Shown piece by piece: positions 1-12,045 of a stretch of DNA of 64,000 nt. The notes below the pieces were generated by a model. The model saw only the letters and a program-made list of their open reading frames with translations. It ran no database searches and was not told the DNA's origin. Origin of the DNA: Endocalyx cinctus (Eukaryota > Ascomycota > Sordariomycetes > Amphisphaeriales > Apiosporaceae). Position 1 is the stretch's first letter, and each line of letters starts with the position of its first letter. Location of the stretch: the NCBI GenBank assembly GCA_001600455.1, contig BCKC01000002.1, positions 3,238,171 through 3,302,170 on the forward strand. The letters run 5' to 3'. The position numbers and the translations under genes were made by a program.

Positions 1-2701
1 GATTAAAACCAAGTTTTGATTTTATAAATGTTTATATCTACTATGTAAATAATATCCATGGATAACTTGCATATATGACCTAGTATACTTGTAAATGTTA
101 CATGAAGATCAGAGTAATATGGGTGCATAATTTAAAAGATGATCAGGTTAGCAAGGCCTGGCAGGTTGGATAAAAAAGTGAATAAAGAGGTGGCCAGAAA
201 TTAGAATATGTAATAGCGGCGACTAAACTAAACCCAATTTACTCAAAGAAGTAAAATGTTCAAAAAGCGTGGAACCTTTCGATATCGCGTTCTACAAATA
301 AACTAGTGGCCCCAAACTAGATTTTTTTCGCGACTCCCTCCAAATTTGTTCCTGACACGGAGTATCAAAGGCACCTCCAATTTCTGAATTTATTTTTTTT
401 AATCCTTTCCTCCTATTTCTCCCTTTCTTTCCACCCAACCCCCCTCCATTTTTAAGTCCGAATCACCGATCACGCCTTGCATCTCAAGAGAATAAAATAC
501 TCAATTCACCCTTATCTACTATTTATTCTCTTGCAGTTTTATCACATTAAAAAAAAAAAAAAAAAAGAATTACACACCAAAAAAAAAAGTACCGAGGTAC
601 TTATTCAAACAGTAACTAAAGACAGAACCAAACAATCACTCAATCAACCAGTTATCTATCGATTAACTCGTGACTTGATTTCAGATTAAGAACAATAAGT
701 AGAATATTATTTATTTGTTGATCTTTTCCTACCTTCCAACCCAAAAACGGTAATAGTTTTTTTTTTTTCTATTGTCTTGGTATCGAACCAATACTTTAGA
801 ACTACCCGGTCTCCACTACTTTTTCACAGTAGTTTCGCATCATTGTGAGACCTGCCCATCGTGAACCTTGTCGTCGGTTCAATATTCACCACCTAATACA
901 TTTGGTCTGATTCAGTTCAACCACCAAATATCATCATTCTATCTCGTTGCGCCGAATATTCTCAAGAAGAATATCATTTAATCTGCTCAACTTTTATCCG
1001 TCTCAAAGATCGAAACACTACTTTATAATAAGCGCACGCCGTCGCATTCTCCGATTGTTTTTTCTTTCTCCTTTCGCCTCATTCTTTGATACAAAACCCA
1101 TAGGTTCATATACATATTCAGTACATCTGACGAGGCCAGCAATTCGAGGTAAGTTGTCAATTTTTTTTATATCTATATATTTAGTCATTCATTTATCCTT
1201 TTTTTTTTATATAACTTTCTGTTTTACTGCCTTTTATTCTTCTCTTCATTTTACATTCACGTCATTTCCCTATCATAATACATAATTTTCTGTTGAACTC
1301 CGTTGCATCTGGCATCTTCATTTTATCTCTCCGGCTCCGTTCCATCATCGAATGAAGACCGGAGTTGCCTCTCGGCGCATGAGGACCCACACTTTCCCAG
1401 AAATCAACCCAAGAACCGTTAGCTTTCTAGCTTCGGTTTACAGTAACATATTTTATATATGCTTGCTGTACATACCTTCCAAAAGTTAATGTTCATTATC
1501 ACTATTATTTTGCCCAAAATATTCTCATCAGATCATCAACATCATCGTCACTGCCATCATTATAGCAATAATCAAATTTGTTTCCCTTTTCTTCTCTGTT
1601 TAATCTGCTTTCTTATCTACACTTTGGAAAGTCCCAACCTCTTCATAAAAAAAAAAAAACATCATCAAACCCCCAGAAGAACGCCCTGACCACCTTCAAA
1701 CAAACCCTTTAACCCTTTCCTATATGTACACGTACATCCGAGATGTCGTACTTGTATGAGGAAGTACAAAGGTACAAAAAGGAGCTATGACCCCAAAAAA
1801 TGATTATACACTGTAGCTGAATACAAGACGCGACCTCACAATGCGACTTGGACTTGGTTTGATGGATCGAGTATAAGAAGTAGTATTACTTCTTTATTAT
1901 TCAAACATATCCCCACTCCAGTTCCACCTAAACATCTTGATCCCTCATCCCTTGCAACCCAAATCTTTTTTACCCCAGCCTCTTTTCTATTGGTTAAATA
2001 CCCAGCTTCAGCCACCTTTAAATAAAATCCAGACCTGATCCTGCGACCAACGCGACTTTTTGCGATTGCGACTGCGATTTTTGCGACGCAAACTTAACAA
2101 TTTCCATTTTCTTTAAAAATCACTCCCCCCGAATCGCACGCAACTGTCGCATCTTGTCGCATTTCAAAAAAAAAAAAAAAAAAAAAACTTTAATTTATAT
2201 CTTCAATTCAAATTAATTCTTTTTTCTTTTCTTTTTTTTCCCACCTCGATTCAATCTTGTATTCATTAAATCTCTCTTCATTATTCCTCTTAGGACACGA
2301 GCGCGCCAATTCACATAATCACGCCTTTTATTCTCCATTTTGCCTTTGGCGTATATTCAAATACGTACATGTACTCTGATTACTAACAATTAAATATAGC
2401 GTCAGGCTCATACTACTTTGTACATAACTCTTCGCCGTCAAACGTCTTTTCATTGAAATCGAAGTACGTTAACCAATTAACTTATCCTATCCTTTTATGT
2501 TGTACAAAATCGTCAATTTGCGAACGCGCATTCTGGTTCATATTTATGGATCAATTGATTAATTTATTTCTACCTACTAACTTGCGACTTGCGCTTATAG
2601 TAAACAATTATCCTGTTCATGCTCGGTGGATCAATGCAATTCTTGAAATCTACCTTCTGATTACCCCTCCCAACTTTACCTACTCTCAAATCCCTTCCAA
2701 G
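1..2701. other. AT-rich intergenic region and probable BDF1 leader
   Basis: No convincing gene is seen; the open frames are short and low in complexity. The right part (from about 900) is pyrimidine-rich and probably holds the BDF1 promoter and 5' leader. A GTAAGT donor-like site at 1149 could start a leader intron, but I cannot assign its acceptor. Long A runs lie at about 548-566 and 2166-2187. A cluster of TGCGAC/GTCGCA words lies at about 1829-2165 and is reported as a finding. Confidence 0.6.
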
Positions 2702-5623
2702 ATGACTACGGAAGAACCCCAAACTATAACGGCCGAGCCGAAACTGGCCACTTCTCCGTCGGGCGATGAAATGGCGATTGATGAGCCTACCTCTAAAAAA
2801 GTGAATGGGTGAGTTTAGTCCTCTTCTTTCTGAGACCGCGGGTGCTTATTATAAATTGTTCCGAACAGAGACGCGAAACCCAATGGAGAGCAGACAAAAT
2901 CTGAGGATTCTCCAATTGTGAACGGGAAATCGCCGAATGCTGAACCCGCCACTACTCAAAACCATCAGGCATTCGCAGCCAATGGCACCCTTCACGAGTC
3001 CTCCCCAGCGGAAAAACCGACACCGGAAGAGCCATCAAAAGACTCGGAGGACCATGAAATGGAAGATGTGAACGGGGCAGCTACCACGGAAAACCCATCC
3101 CCATCCGCCGAAGAATCGAGCAAAGATCAGCCAACTGATCCCGCCGAGAAAGAGAAAGAGAAAGAGAAAGAGAAAGAGAAATCGCCGGAACCCGCGGCTA
3201 AACCTACAACAGAATCCAAATCCACCCCAGAACCCGAGGCTGTTTCTCAGCCAGCCACAGATGCTATGGATGTTGACGTCTCTACCGAGCACGTGGATCC
3301 TGCATCCAGTGCAGACCATACCAACAGCGGTACGCAAGAGACGTCTGCTATCAGTGATGCACCGATTGTATCATCTCCCCAGGAATCCACGCAACCATCG
3401 ACAGATGCGCCCAAGCCAGCTGCGGCAAGCGTGCAAGATGAAGGTATTCTATCGCAACCAGACGTGTCCATGTCTGACGTGCCTCTGTCGCCTGCTAAGG
3501 TCTCTCGAGAGCGAGAGGAAGACGACGGGGACGAGCGTGTTGCGAAAAGAGCGAAAACAGAAGAACCAGGAGAACAGGTTGTCGATTCGCTTGTCGTCAA
3601 AACCAGGCCGTCCCCAAGTCCGGCAACGAGCGGGCCTAAAGAGGACCCTATTCCAGACAGTCAAATCATTACTCCATATCAGAGTAGGCAAATCCGACAG
3701 ACATTGGCTGGCATTAAGAAAACTAAAGCCGGTGGAAATTTCCGGTCGTCTGTAGAGAAATTATGGCCCGGGCTGTGGGGGGATTACAAGGCCAAGGTTC
3801 CTGCTCCTATTGATATCACTGTATTCGAAGGTAAACTCAGAGAAGAGAAATATGCGAATTATGGAGAGTTGAAGACAGACATTCGTCAACTATATACCAA
3901 TTCCGTCCTGTTCAATGGAACCGAAAATCCTATCAGCATTGCCGCCCTTCAGGTCACGAATGTACTTATCCAAGAACGTCTGCCAGAGATTGCCAAATTG
4001 GAAGAGCCCGCCAAGCCTGAGAAGGGCAAAGTGCCGTCAACGCGACATGTGGAACCGAGAGCGGCCACTCACCCGCGACGGCAGTCACAATCTCAGGCTC
4101 CGGCGCGAGTTGCGAGTCCAAAGCAGAAGACCGACCCTGCCCCGGCAACCCCTTCTTCATCTACGGCCCCTACGTTTGCTCTTCCCCCGAGTGGTATCCC
4201 CCAGATACGACGAGATTCAACCAGGGACGATAGTGATCGGCCAAAGCGCCCTATCCATCCTCCCAAGAACCGTGACTTGGATTATACCTCGAAAGGAAAC
4301 CGCAAGAAGAAGCTGGAACCCGAACAGCGTTTCTTTGAAGCGGTGCTCGATGAGATTCAGAAGCCTAAATACGTCGCAATGAATTACTGGTTCCTTGCGC
4401 CTGTAGACCCTGTAGCTTTGAACATCCCGCAGTACTTTAAGATTGTCAAGAAGCCGATGGATCTTAGTACCATGGTCCGCAAAAATTACGAAGGCGAGTA
4501 CAAGTCCGTGAAAGATATCGAAAAGGACATGAGACTTATTGCTCAAAATGCGGAAGCATTCAATGGCGCGGAGCACGACGTGACTAAGGCCGCTAGAGAA
4601 CTAGAGGACCTCTTGAAGCAAGAGCTTACGAAGAAAGATCAGTGGATGGACCGTCACTATCCCCAGGAAGCCCCCTCCGTCGTGAGCGCATCTGCGGCAA
4701 GCCCAGAGCCAAGCGCGCATGAGACGGAGGAGGAGAGTGAAGCTGAACCAGAAGAGGAAGAGAGCAATGATGCGATTCGTCGTCTAGAGGTTCGGGTGAA
4801 CGAGGAACAAGAAAAGCTCAACTCACTTCTAGGATCAAAGAAACCTGAACTTACCATGATTGAGGTTCAGCAACAAGTGCTATCTTTATTCCAGCGAAAG
4901 CTTGTAGAAGAAAAGACAAAGTTTGCCAGCGAAGAAAAGAAGCCAAAGTCCAAGAAGAAGTCTGGTGGTAAACCCAAGAGTAAATCTGGCGGGGGGAGCA
5001 CAGCCAACGCAAGTAGTAAAAAGTCTTCTAGCAACGCTCCGGCTCCAAAGAAGTCAGCCGGCCACAGTAAGAAGGCAGCTCCCAAGAAACGTGTGGTCGG
5101 ACAGCTGGAGAAGGCTGTAATTGCCGAGGGCATCAATGAGCTCGATGGGAATCTTCTAACTAAGGCTGTGGAGATTATCAAACGTGACACGGGTCAAAAT
5201 GTGAGTATTGCCCGAGACAGCCTTTGCTCGCAAAATCTGGCGATTTGTACTAACCCAGCGTAGGAAAATGACGACGGCGAAATGGAGTTGGACATAGATG
5301 CCCTTTCCCCAGAGGCTTTAGGCAAGCTTTACGACCTGATCCATAAGGCTCATCCAGAAATTCGCTCCAAGGTGGAGAAGCGGCCAGAGTACAGTAGCCA
5401 GGCTGCAGAAGCAGAACCAAAAGCTAAACCTGCAGGTACCAAGGCAAGAAAGAACAAGCCAATGAACAAGCATGAGCAGGAACGGAAAATCGAGCAACTC
5501 CGAGAACTGAAGGCACAGCTTGCTCGCGGTGGCAGTGGAAGCCAGGAGCCCATACCGGCGGAGAATGATGAACCCAGGGCCGCCGAGTCGAGTGAGGAAG
5601 AGAGTGATTCTGAGGAAGAATAA
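2702..5623 (+). CDS. BDF1: BET-family double bromodomain protein (Bdf1-like)
   Basis: Nuclear reader of acetylated histone tails that in fungi links chromatin to TFIID and transcription. Three exons fit in phase: 2702-2808, 2869-5200 and 5264-5623, with introns starting GTGAGT and the second carrying a TACTAAC-like branch point; the product is about 932 aa. The N-terminal ~300 residues are acidic, low in complexity and include an (EK)n tract. Bromodomain 1 covers about 302-410 and is divergent in its ZA loop but keeps a LFNG asparagine. Bromodomain 2 covers about 519-624 and is canonical (FLAPVDPVALNIPQY, KKPMDL, AFNG). A Lys/Ser-rich stretch follows, then a NET domain at about 779-850 split by intron 2, and an acidic Ser/Glu tail. 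The ATG at 2702 is chosen because it starts the acidic N terminus; the same frame is open upstream to 2453 but reads low-complexity leader. BDF1 versus BDF2 cannot be separated here. Confidence 0.92.
3146..3181 (+). repeat. (GAGAAA)6 coding microsatellite
   Basis: Six perfect tandem hexamers inside BDF1 exon 2 encode alternating Glu-Lys. Because the unit is 6 nt, copy-number changes keep the frame. Confidence 0.95.
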
Positions 5624-7229
5624 ATGCGTAAACAATCCGTTTTAGGTCTGGCTCTTTTAGCAGGTCGGCCGTATCTTGCTTTCAGGAGCCTTGATCCCCG
5701 ACTCGGCAAAGAGTTATTAATTCATTGACCGGGTTCGTACATCCATCAAAAAGAATGATGAATATAGGCGATTCAAGCTCCCATAGGAGAGGGAGGTGAA
5801 GTGACTGGTTGAACAAAATAATAAAGAAAAAAAAAAAAAAAAAAAAAAGTACCCCGTTCTGTATAGTTATGGCTAAACAGGGAATAAGGAAATATCCGTC
5901 AAAGGTTGATTTCCAGGTGGTCTCTCTTCTTTCATTGTGAATCCAACAAGGCTAATCGTATGCCGCGACCGAAAGATTACCCATTAAGAAATCAAAGTCC
6001 AACAAGAGGCAATGTATGTAAGGGCTGATAACAAATCTCGCAAGAGGGACTCGTAAAGGGCGAGAGAGGTAGACGCGTGGTGAAGGTGACGGGACTAGGT
6101 TGCCTCGGATCCATCTAAATTTAGCTTTATGTAGCTATTCAACTATGCGTTTTATCTTCTTTCATAGGATAACTCACATCTGCTTCCCCGCTTTTGTTCC
6201 TTATTGTATGTATGTGACCATTTTATGTCGACCTGGTAGGATCGAGTTCCTCGTTGTGGTGGATTGAACAACGAACTCTGGCCGCTGTAATGATTGATTC
6301 TTGTCTGCGCTGGGCCTCATAAGGATGTGACGTTCCGTTGTATGCCATTTTAGCTCATTGCCGACAAGTAGTAGGCGATGTTTTACAGTTCTCCATTCTC
6401 AAAGTTGGAAGGGAAAGGGAAGAGTAAGGGTGTTGCTTCTAAGTACTTTTGGACCAAACTGAGAAAGTTTAAGAAAAAGTGTTTTCTATTTTCTCATCTG
6501 CCTGGGACCAGGAAAAAAAAATAAAAGTCAAGGTTGAGTGAATGAGCGTGAAAAGACTTTTTACCCTGGTTTAGGGTTCCGGTTACACCGTATCTGATCT
6601 TCTTTTTTCTTCTTCTTTTTCTTTTGAACCAGTATCTTATCAAGCGTTAAGGTTATAAAAGAGGCTTCAAAGTTTCTTGGATATACGATCGGCTCCTCGA
6701 TAGTCACTGTGTAGTACAGGATTAGTAGTGAAACTAGGAATATAAACCTAGGTTCGTTCTATTTAAAGGTTAGTGCTCTGGCTTAAAACAATAATAATAA
6801 TAATGATAATAACCAGTATCGGTCTTAGATTGCCGATACCATCAGCGAGGGGATTCGAGGTTCAGGTGAATTCAATGTTACATGATGTCAAATGAACGAA
6901 TGGGGAGGGATAGGGAGACTTCGGCCAGCGTTGTGAGTATCAGGACAATCTATTCAATCTAGTTTGTTAGATATATGTAATGGGATGGATATATCATTTC
7001 CCAGGAAGTCATATGAGCTAATCACACCGCTTATTCAGTACAGAAATAGGTCCCTACGGCAATGCCACTCACATTTGTATATTAAGTATTTAGTAGCTAA
7101 TAACTACTAAGTGTATCATATGCATACTAACCAAATTTCTTTTTATTCCGCCACGATGCCATCGGGCATATGAACTCACAGTATCCTTCCAAGGCTGTAA
7201 CTCTTTTCCTCTGTGCACGACAGTGCCCT
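5624..7229. other. Intergenic region, no gene seen
   Basis: BDF1 3' flank followed by AT-rich DNA. A run of about 22 A residues sits at 5827-5848 just after AATAATAAAG, a possible poly(A) signal context. No open frame here shows recognisable protein features. Confidence 0.6.
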
Positions 7230-8060
7230 CCTATTGCTCATCCATTTTCCGACGGCGGCACTCAGGAACCAGCCGTCGAGTTTTAAAGTTGTCAGGACGT
7301 GCCAATCAAGCAGCCGTAGCGGCTAGGTATCCCGAGCCGACGCATGAGTCACCATTGGCCGATACTTTGCGGGGCATATGCCGCCTCTTCCACCCTCAAC
7401 TTCTCATACCGTCGCACGGGCGGCTCTGACGTCCTCTCCGGGAACCGGAACAGGATCGGGAATTTCGGTTTCAGACTCGTCGTAACTTTTGGGGCTTATT
7501 CTTCCGCTTCCTTCCTCGGCTTCGCTTCGCGCAAGCGCCTCAACTCCGTCATCGGAACCACGACATCTTTGTACGCCGCTGTTGTATCCGAAACTAGCGT
7601 TGGGAGTCACATTATTGGCGACGTCACCGACGAGAACGATCCGGTCCCAGGCGAATGATTCGATTGCGCCTTCGTGCAGGTCCGTCAGCGTTACGTCAAT
7701 AACCATCTTCCCAGAAATCGGCAAAGGTCTTTTCGTCGGTACATAGTACGTGGCCGAGCCGTTCGACGAAGCGCACCTTATCTTCTTCTACATATCAACA
7801 ATCTCCGTCACTACATCTTCTCCTTTTCCCGCAATTTTTCTCCATAGTGGCATCGTTGTCCTCGCTATGATTTCTTTTCCCTCTTCTTCCCTTCTAGGTT
7901 AGCAGTTTACAACTAAAATGCGCGAAAGTCTGGATGACCAAGTGTTAGTTCGTAGCCCGGCGTATTCTACGGTGATCGATTTGTCAGCACCATAGGGGTC
8001 TTGGTGCTTGTCGACTCGGCTAGCTTGTAAGCACTCGAATCTCCGACGGTGATACGAAGG
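7230..8060 (-). pseudogene. Decayed FAD-dependent monooxygenase
   Basis: The minus strand holds scattered pieces of a salicylate-hydroxylase/PaxM-type flavoprotein monooxygenase in broken frames. Around 7590-7650 it reads WDRIVLVGDVANNVTPNASF, matching the FAD-ribityl (GD) motif, although the usual VGDSAHKMTPN has Asn in place of His. Just upstream, near 7700-7790, a second frame reads KTFADFWEDG, the family segment that normally runs straight into the first; they are offset by a frameshift near 7705. Near 7950-7990 a third piece, DKSITVEYAGL, resembles the mid-protein strand. Stop codons separate the pieces and the N-terminal GxGxxG Rossmann region was not found. I read it as a relic of a secondary-metabolism-type enzyme. 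A multi-intron live gene is unlikely because no splice pair repairs the junction at 7705. Confidence 0.6.
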
Positions 8061-8852
8061 CAGCGACTGGGTAGTGTAGATAATGAAGATAGTTAACCTG
8101 TTCACGAACGACCCATGTGTACCGAAGAGTATCAAGAATCGTCTCGGCCCCATATTATTCCTCGGTACCGGTAGTGCGGTACTGCATCGTCCACCTAGTA
8201 ATCTTCTGTGTATTTTTAAAGTGCGGCCGCACCTCATATTATCTGCTCTTGTGTGGCAAAAAAAAAAAAAATATTTGCCTTCATACATACACATAGATTA
8301 CTCGCGGAGATGATTAGGTTATATATCTACTGCTCCCGGCTTCCGCGAGTAACGGTGATATAGTCTTGTTTATAATAAAACGTGGAGTGACAATCAGGTC
8401 TAGAAAACTATATCTAGAAAGGAGATATCGGCCACGGGTAAGACATGAACTATTTGGGTAGCGTACGGATATAAGCACGTACGAGAGGGTTACGCCAGTT
8501 TCTCCATGCTAATGCAGCTCGCCTGGGCATTACGGATGTCCGCAATTGCTTAACGTAGTAATCGTGATTATTATTTATAATCTACCATACAGTCTTCGCG
8601 TTAAAGTTGAGACATAGTATCTGTATGCACCCTGCTGAGGTAAAAGAAGTATATAATTCAATCTTTCTTTTTTTTTTTACTGGGGAGGTTTTATTGTTAC
8701 ATTGCTTGAACGTTGATGATATTATCTTTCCCCACAGGAAAAAAAAAAGAGTCTATGAAAAGCAGCAAGGTTTATATTATTAGGCTTGAGAAAAGCTAAA
8801 GAAAAAGACCTATATACCTATACCGAGGTCCCTAGACCTCATTCTAACCATC
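8061..8852. other. Intergenic region upstream of the DUF6640-like gene
   Basis: AT-rich, with short A/T homopolymers. The left part may contain unrecognisable 5' remains of the neighbouring monooxygenase relic. No open gene is seen. Confidence 0.55.
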
Positions 8853-9361
8853 ATGATGGACAAAGTTTTCATTGCCCTCGACGTCATCGGTCTCCTCCTC
8901 GGCGCTCCGATTGCCGACCTCGGGCCTACGCACATGACGAATCCAAGATGGCCACCGCATGCAAAGTGAGTTCTTATACTCAGCGTCGTTTCTCAATCCG
9001 GCATTCTTACTTTTACCCCCTTTCGTTTTTTTCCTTCTCCTTAATTTGATTCTTCCACTTAACCATTACTATCTCAAGGTTTCATAACGGTCAAACCATC
9101 AATCTTTCCCTCATGCTCGGTCTGATCACGCTGTTCTACGGGTTTCGGTCCGCGGCGACCCCTACGCTGAAGAAGGAGTACATGGGGATCGCCGCGATCG
9201 CGGGGTCCATATATTGGCTCTCTGGCTTGTGCGCTATCCTGTATCCGGGGACGGCCGGTTTGGACCCGGAGTTCGGCGGTCCGGGATTCCCGCAGGCCGG
9301 CATCTTCACGGGTTTTCTCACCTGTGGGTTGGTCGGGAGTTACCTGGGAGCTCAGGTTTAA
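8853..9361 (+). CDS. Small fungal membrane protein, DUF6640-like
   Basis: Two exons, 8853-8965 and 9079-9361, join in phase (GTGAGT donor, CTCAAG acceptor) to give about 131 aa. The junction rebuilds a conserved block reading NPRWPPHAKFHNGQ, typical of fungal DUF6640 proteins (sometimes mislabelled acetyltransferase). Hydrophobic segments lie at about residues 5-22, 48-62, 69-88 and 110-127, so it is a small polytopic membrane protein. No catalytic motif is visible and the function is unknown. The ATG follows a short leader; two adjacent ATG codons (8853, 8856) could serve. HEM13 follows on the same strand 950 bp downstream, but fungal genes are transcribed separately, so no operon is implied. 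Confidence 0.75.
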
Positions 9362-10312
9362 TGAACTAGGTTAGACTCTTTAGGGAACTCGGTGGGGGTG
9401 GAGGGGTGGAGGGGGGGAGGAAGGGAAGTTCGGCAATTGTAAATCAAAAGAGGCCGCTAAACCATCAAGCGATGGCAGGATATTCTGAAGAGGGAAAAAA
9501 GCGAATTTTGTATGACTGGTATGAACATTTAGTTACGAATCTCAACTTATTTCTCCGTACCCTTGAAGAAATTGTTTGTATAAATCAGATGATTTTGATC
9601 ACTTATGTAGTAGCCCTGGAGGTTACGCATTTTCGCTCACACCGGGGGCTAGAGAAAGAGGGTCCTCTCTACACTACATTACACAGTATAGGTGATTTAT
9701 TTACCCGGTCAGCTTCGTTTCCCATCGGCTTTTTTTTCTAGGTAAGCAAACTATTTCTCATTCAGTACTGCTTAGCAGATGCAGAAGCAGAGGTAAAGGG
9801 ATAAGATTGTATATATGTATATATATGTCGTCGGAATATTACCCCAGAAAATTGTTTCAAGTAATAATATACTACGGTATGTAGCATCCAGCTGCCAGCT
9901 GAAGAGGGGGAAGCTTCGGGTAGCTGGCTAACCCCTCCATACACGAAGAGCTCCCGTAAAATATCCTAGTGTATCCGTAACAGTCAGTTAAATGTCACTA
10001 GCTGACTACTTAACTTAGGTACCTATGTAGGTAGTTGCCTAGGTACTTAGAGTAAGTTCTTAGTGTACAGTAGGTGACTACGCGCTACTTAGTACTGTAA
10101 GTACCCTACAGCAAAGTCTTAGGCTATTTGCTTAGCACCCTTGAAAGACCCCTGCTGGGTCAGGAACCGATCGGAGCTTCAACCAAAATCATCCCATTGA
10201 AATCTTACCACTTCATAACTTACGATTGACGTATTTGTTTGATTTGTTTCGTTGGTAAGATAACAAGCATTGTATATTTATAGTCCATTCCTTGAGCCTT
10301 CTTTTGTACAAT
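9362..10312. other. Intergenic region and HEM13 promoter
   Basis: No gene seen. The segment at about 10010-10110 is dense in TAGGTA/TACCTA words, including the perfect 10-bp palindrome TAGGTACCTA at 10016-10025. The last ~100 bp before 10313 are the likely HEM13 leader. Confidence 0.6.
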
Positions 10313-11580
10313 ATGTCGCGACGACAGTTTAATCAATTCCTTTTATTACGGCCTTATCTACCTAGAGCCACGCAACCCCTTCGCCGTTCCTTTTTTACAT
10401 CTGCGCCAAAGCCGCATCATAACCCCCGTTACCTGAACCGAGTTACTCTAGCTGTAGTTGGCGTGCTCTCTATATCCGCCATGACTGTTTCTATAGTACG
10501 ATACCCTCGCCGTGTCGTAATTTGCTCGTAACGGTTTCAATTGACCCATTGAATCTATAGGCCACTCAAAAACCTGTTAAATTCGACTCTCGCTCGCTAG
10601 CCGAGCTCGACGAGCGAACGAAGCGAGAAAAGGGCATCGACGAGTCCTCCCCGATGCGCCTTCGCATGGAAGAATTCATACGCGAACAACAAAAGGCTAT
10701 CGTATTCGAACTCGAGAAGGTCGACGGGAAAAGTTTCCAATACGATGAGTGGACCAGAAAAAATGGCGGTGGGGGCCTCTCCGCCGTGCTGCAAGAGGGT
10801 AACGTCTTCGAGAAGGCCGGTGTCAATATAAGCGTGGTTTATGGCACCCTCCCGAAGCCGGCGATGGAAAAGATGCGTGTCAACCATAAAACTCTAGCGA
10901 CGGACGTCGAGGAGCTCGACTTCTACGCTCTAGGACTCAGCATGGTCCTCCACCCTCGCAATCCTATGGCGCCAACAGTACACCTGAACTACAGATATTT
11001 TGAGACCATGAAACCAGATGGTACCTCGCAAGCCTGGTGGTTTGGCGGAGGCAGCGATCTGACGCCGAGCTACCTCTTTGACGAGGATGCCGTACACTTC
11101 CACAAGACCCTCAAGGAAGCTTGCGACAAGCACGACAAAGATTATTACCCGCGATTCAAGAAGTGGTGCGACGAGTACTTTTCCAATAAGCACCGAAACG
11201 AGTCGAGGGGCGTAGGCGGCATCTTTTTCGACGACTTGGACGAAACCGTTGCCGACGCCGACAACTTGTTCGCCTTCATCCAGGACTGCTTGAAGAGCTT
11301 CCTACCATCTTATTTACCCATCATCCAGAAGCGGAAAGACATGCCCTTCACCGAGAAGGAGAAGGAATGGCAACAGGTACGGAGAGGACGGTACGTCGAG
11401 TTTAATCTGGTGCACGACCGCGGAACGGCCTTCGGCCTGAACGTGCCCGGCTCGAGGGTAGAGAGCATCCTGATGAGCCTGCCCCTGACGGCTTCTTGGC
11501 GGTACATGTATGAACCGGAACCGAGGAGTAGGGAACAGCGGCTGGTCGATGTTTTGCAGAACCCCAAAGAATGGGTATAA
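10313..11580 (+). CDS. HEM13: Coproporphyrinogen III oxidase (oxygen-dependent), mitochondrial form
   Basis: Catalyses O2-dependent oxidative decarboxylation of coproporphyrinogen III to protoporphyrinogen IX in haem synthesis. Exon 1 is 10313-10516 and exon 2 is 10561-11580, giving about 407 aa. The intron is only 44 nt (GTAATT...CTATAG); a donor three bases earlier would also keep frame. Residues 1-40 are Arg/Ser-rich with no acidic residues, as in a mitochondrial presequence, followed by a hydrophobic helix at about 43-62. The catalytic domain carries the signature blocks LNYRYFE, WWFGGGSDLTPSYLF, GVGGIFFDD, RRGRYVEFNLVHDRG and SLPLTASWRYMYEPEP, so it looks complete and active. Unlike the cytosolic yeast enzyme, the N terminus predicts mitochondrial inner-membrane or intermembrane-space location. 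Confidence 0.95.
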
Positions 11581-12045
11581 TTTCGTAAGGGTTGATAAAT
11601 AAAATAAAATAAAAGTAGGAGCCATACAGGTAAAGGAGAGGGAGTGTTCATACATTTCATGATGTAAATATTAATCCGCAAAATAAAAGCATTACAACTA
11701 ATAGAGACAAAAAAAAGTATTATATCATTGAGCCGCCGTGTCTCTTCGTACTTATGGATTTATTCGTGCAATCGCATCATATTACTGATGCAGCTAAAGC
11801 GGCATGCATCTGAATAGTCCTTTTTTTTTTTTTTTTGGTGAATCAATTCAACCTGCCGTGCCCAGATATCAATATGCATTCGATTCGCTCATACGCCTAG
11901 ATTCCTTTATTTGCGGCTCATGGTATCTTCCGAGAATAATAACAACGATAACGCCCCCGTAAACCCTAATCGAAGAGAGAGAAAAAAAAAGAGTAAAAAA
12001 AAAATTGATGTGAACCGCATGTTTGCCTTGCCCCCTTCCCATATT
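11581..12045. other. Convergent 3' intergenic region
   Basis: Lies between the 3' ends of HEM13 (plus) and the small hypothetical gene (minus). Repeated AATAAA-like words at about 11597-11613 fit poly(A) signals. A T16 run lies at 11821-11836. No gene seen. Confidence 0.6.
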
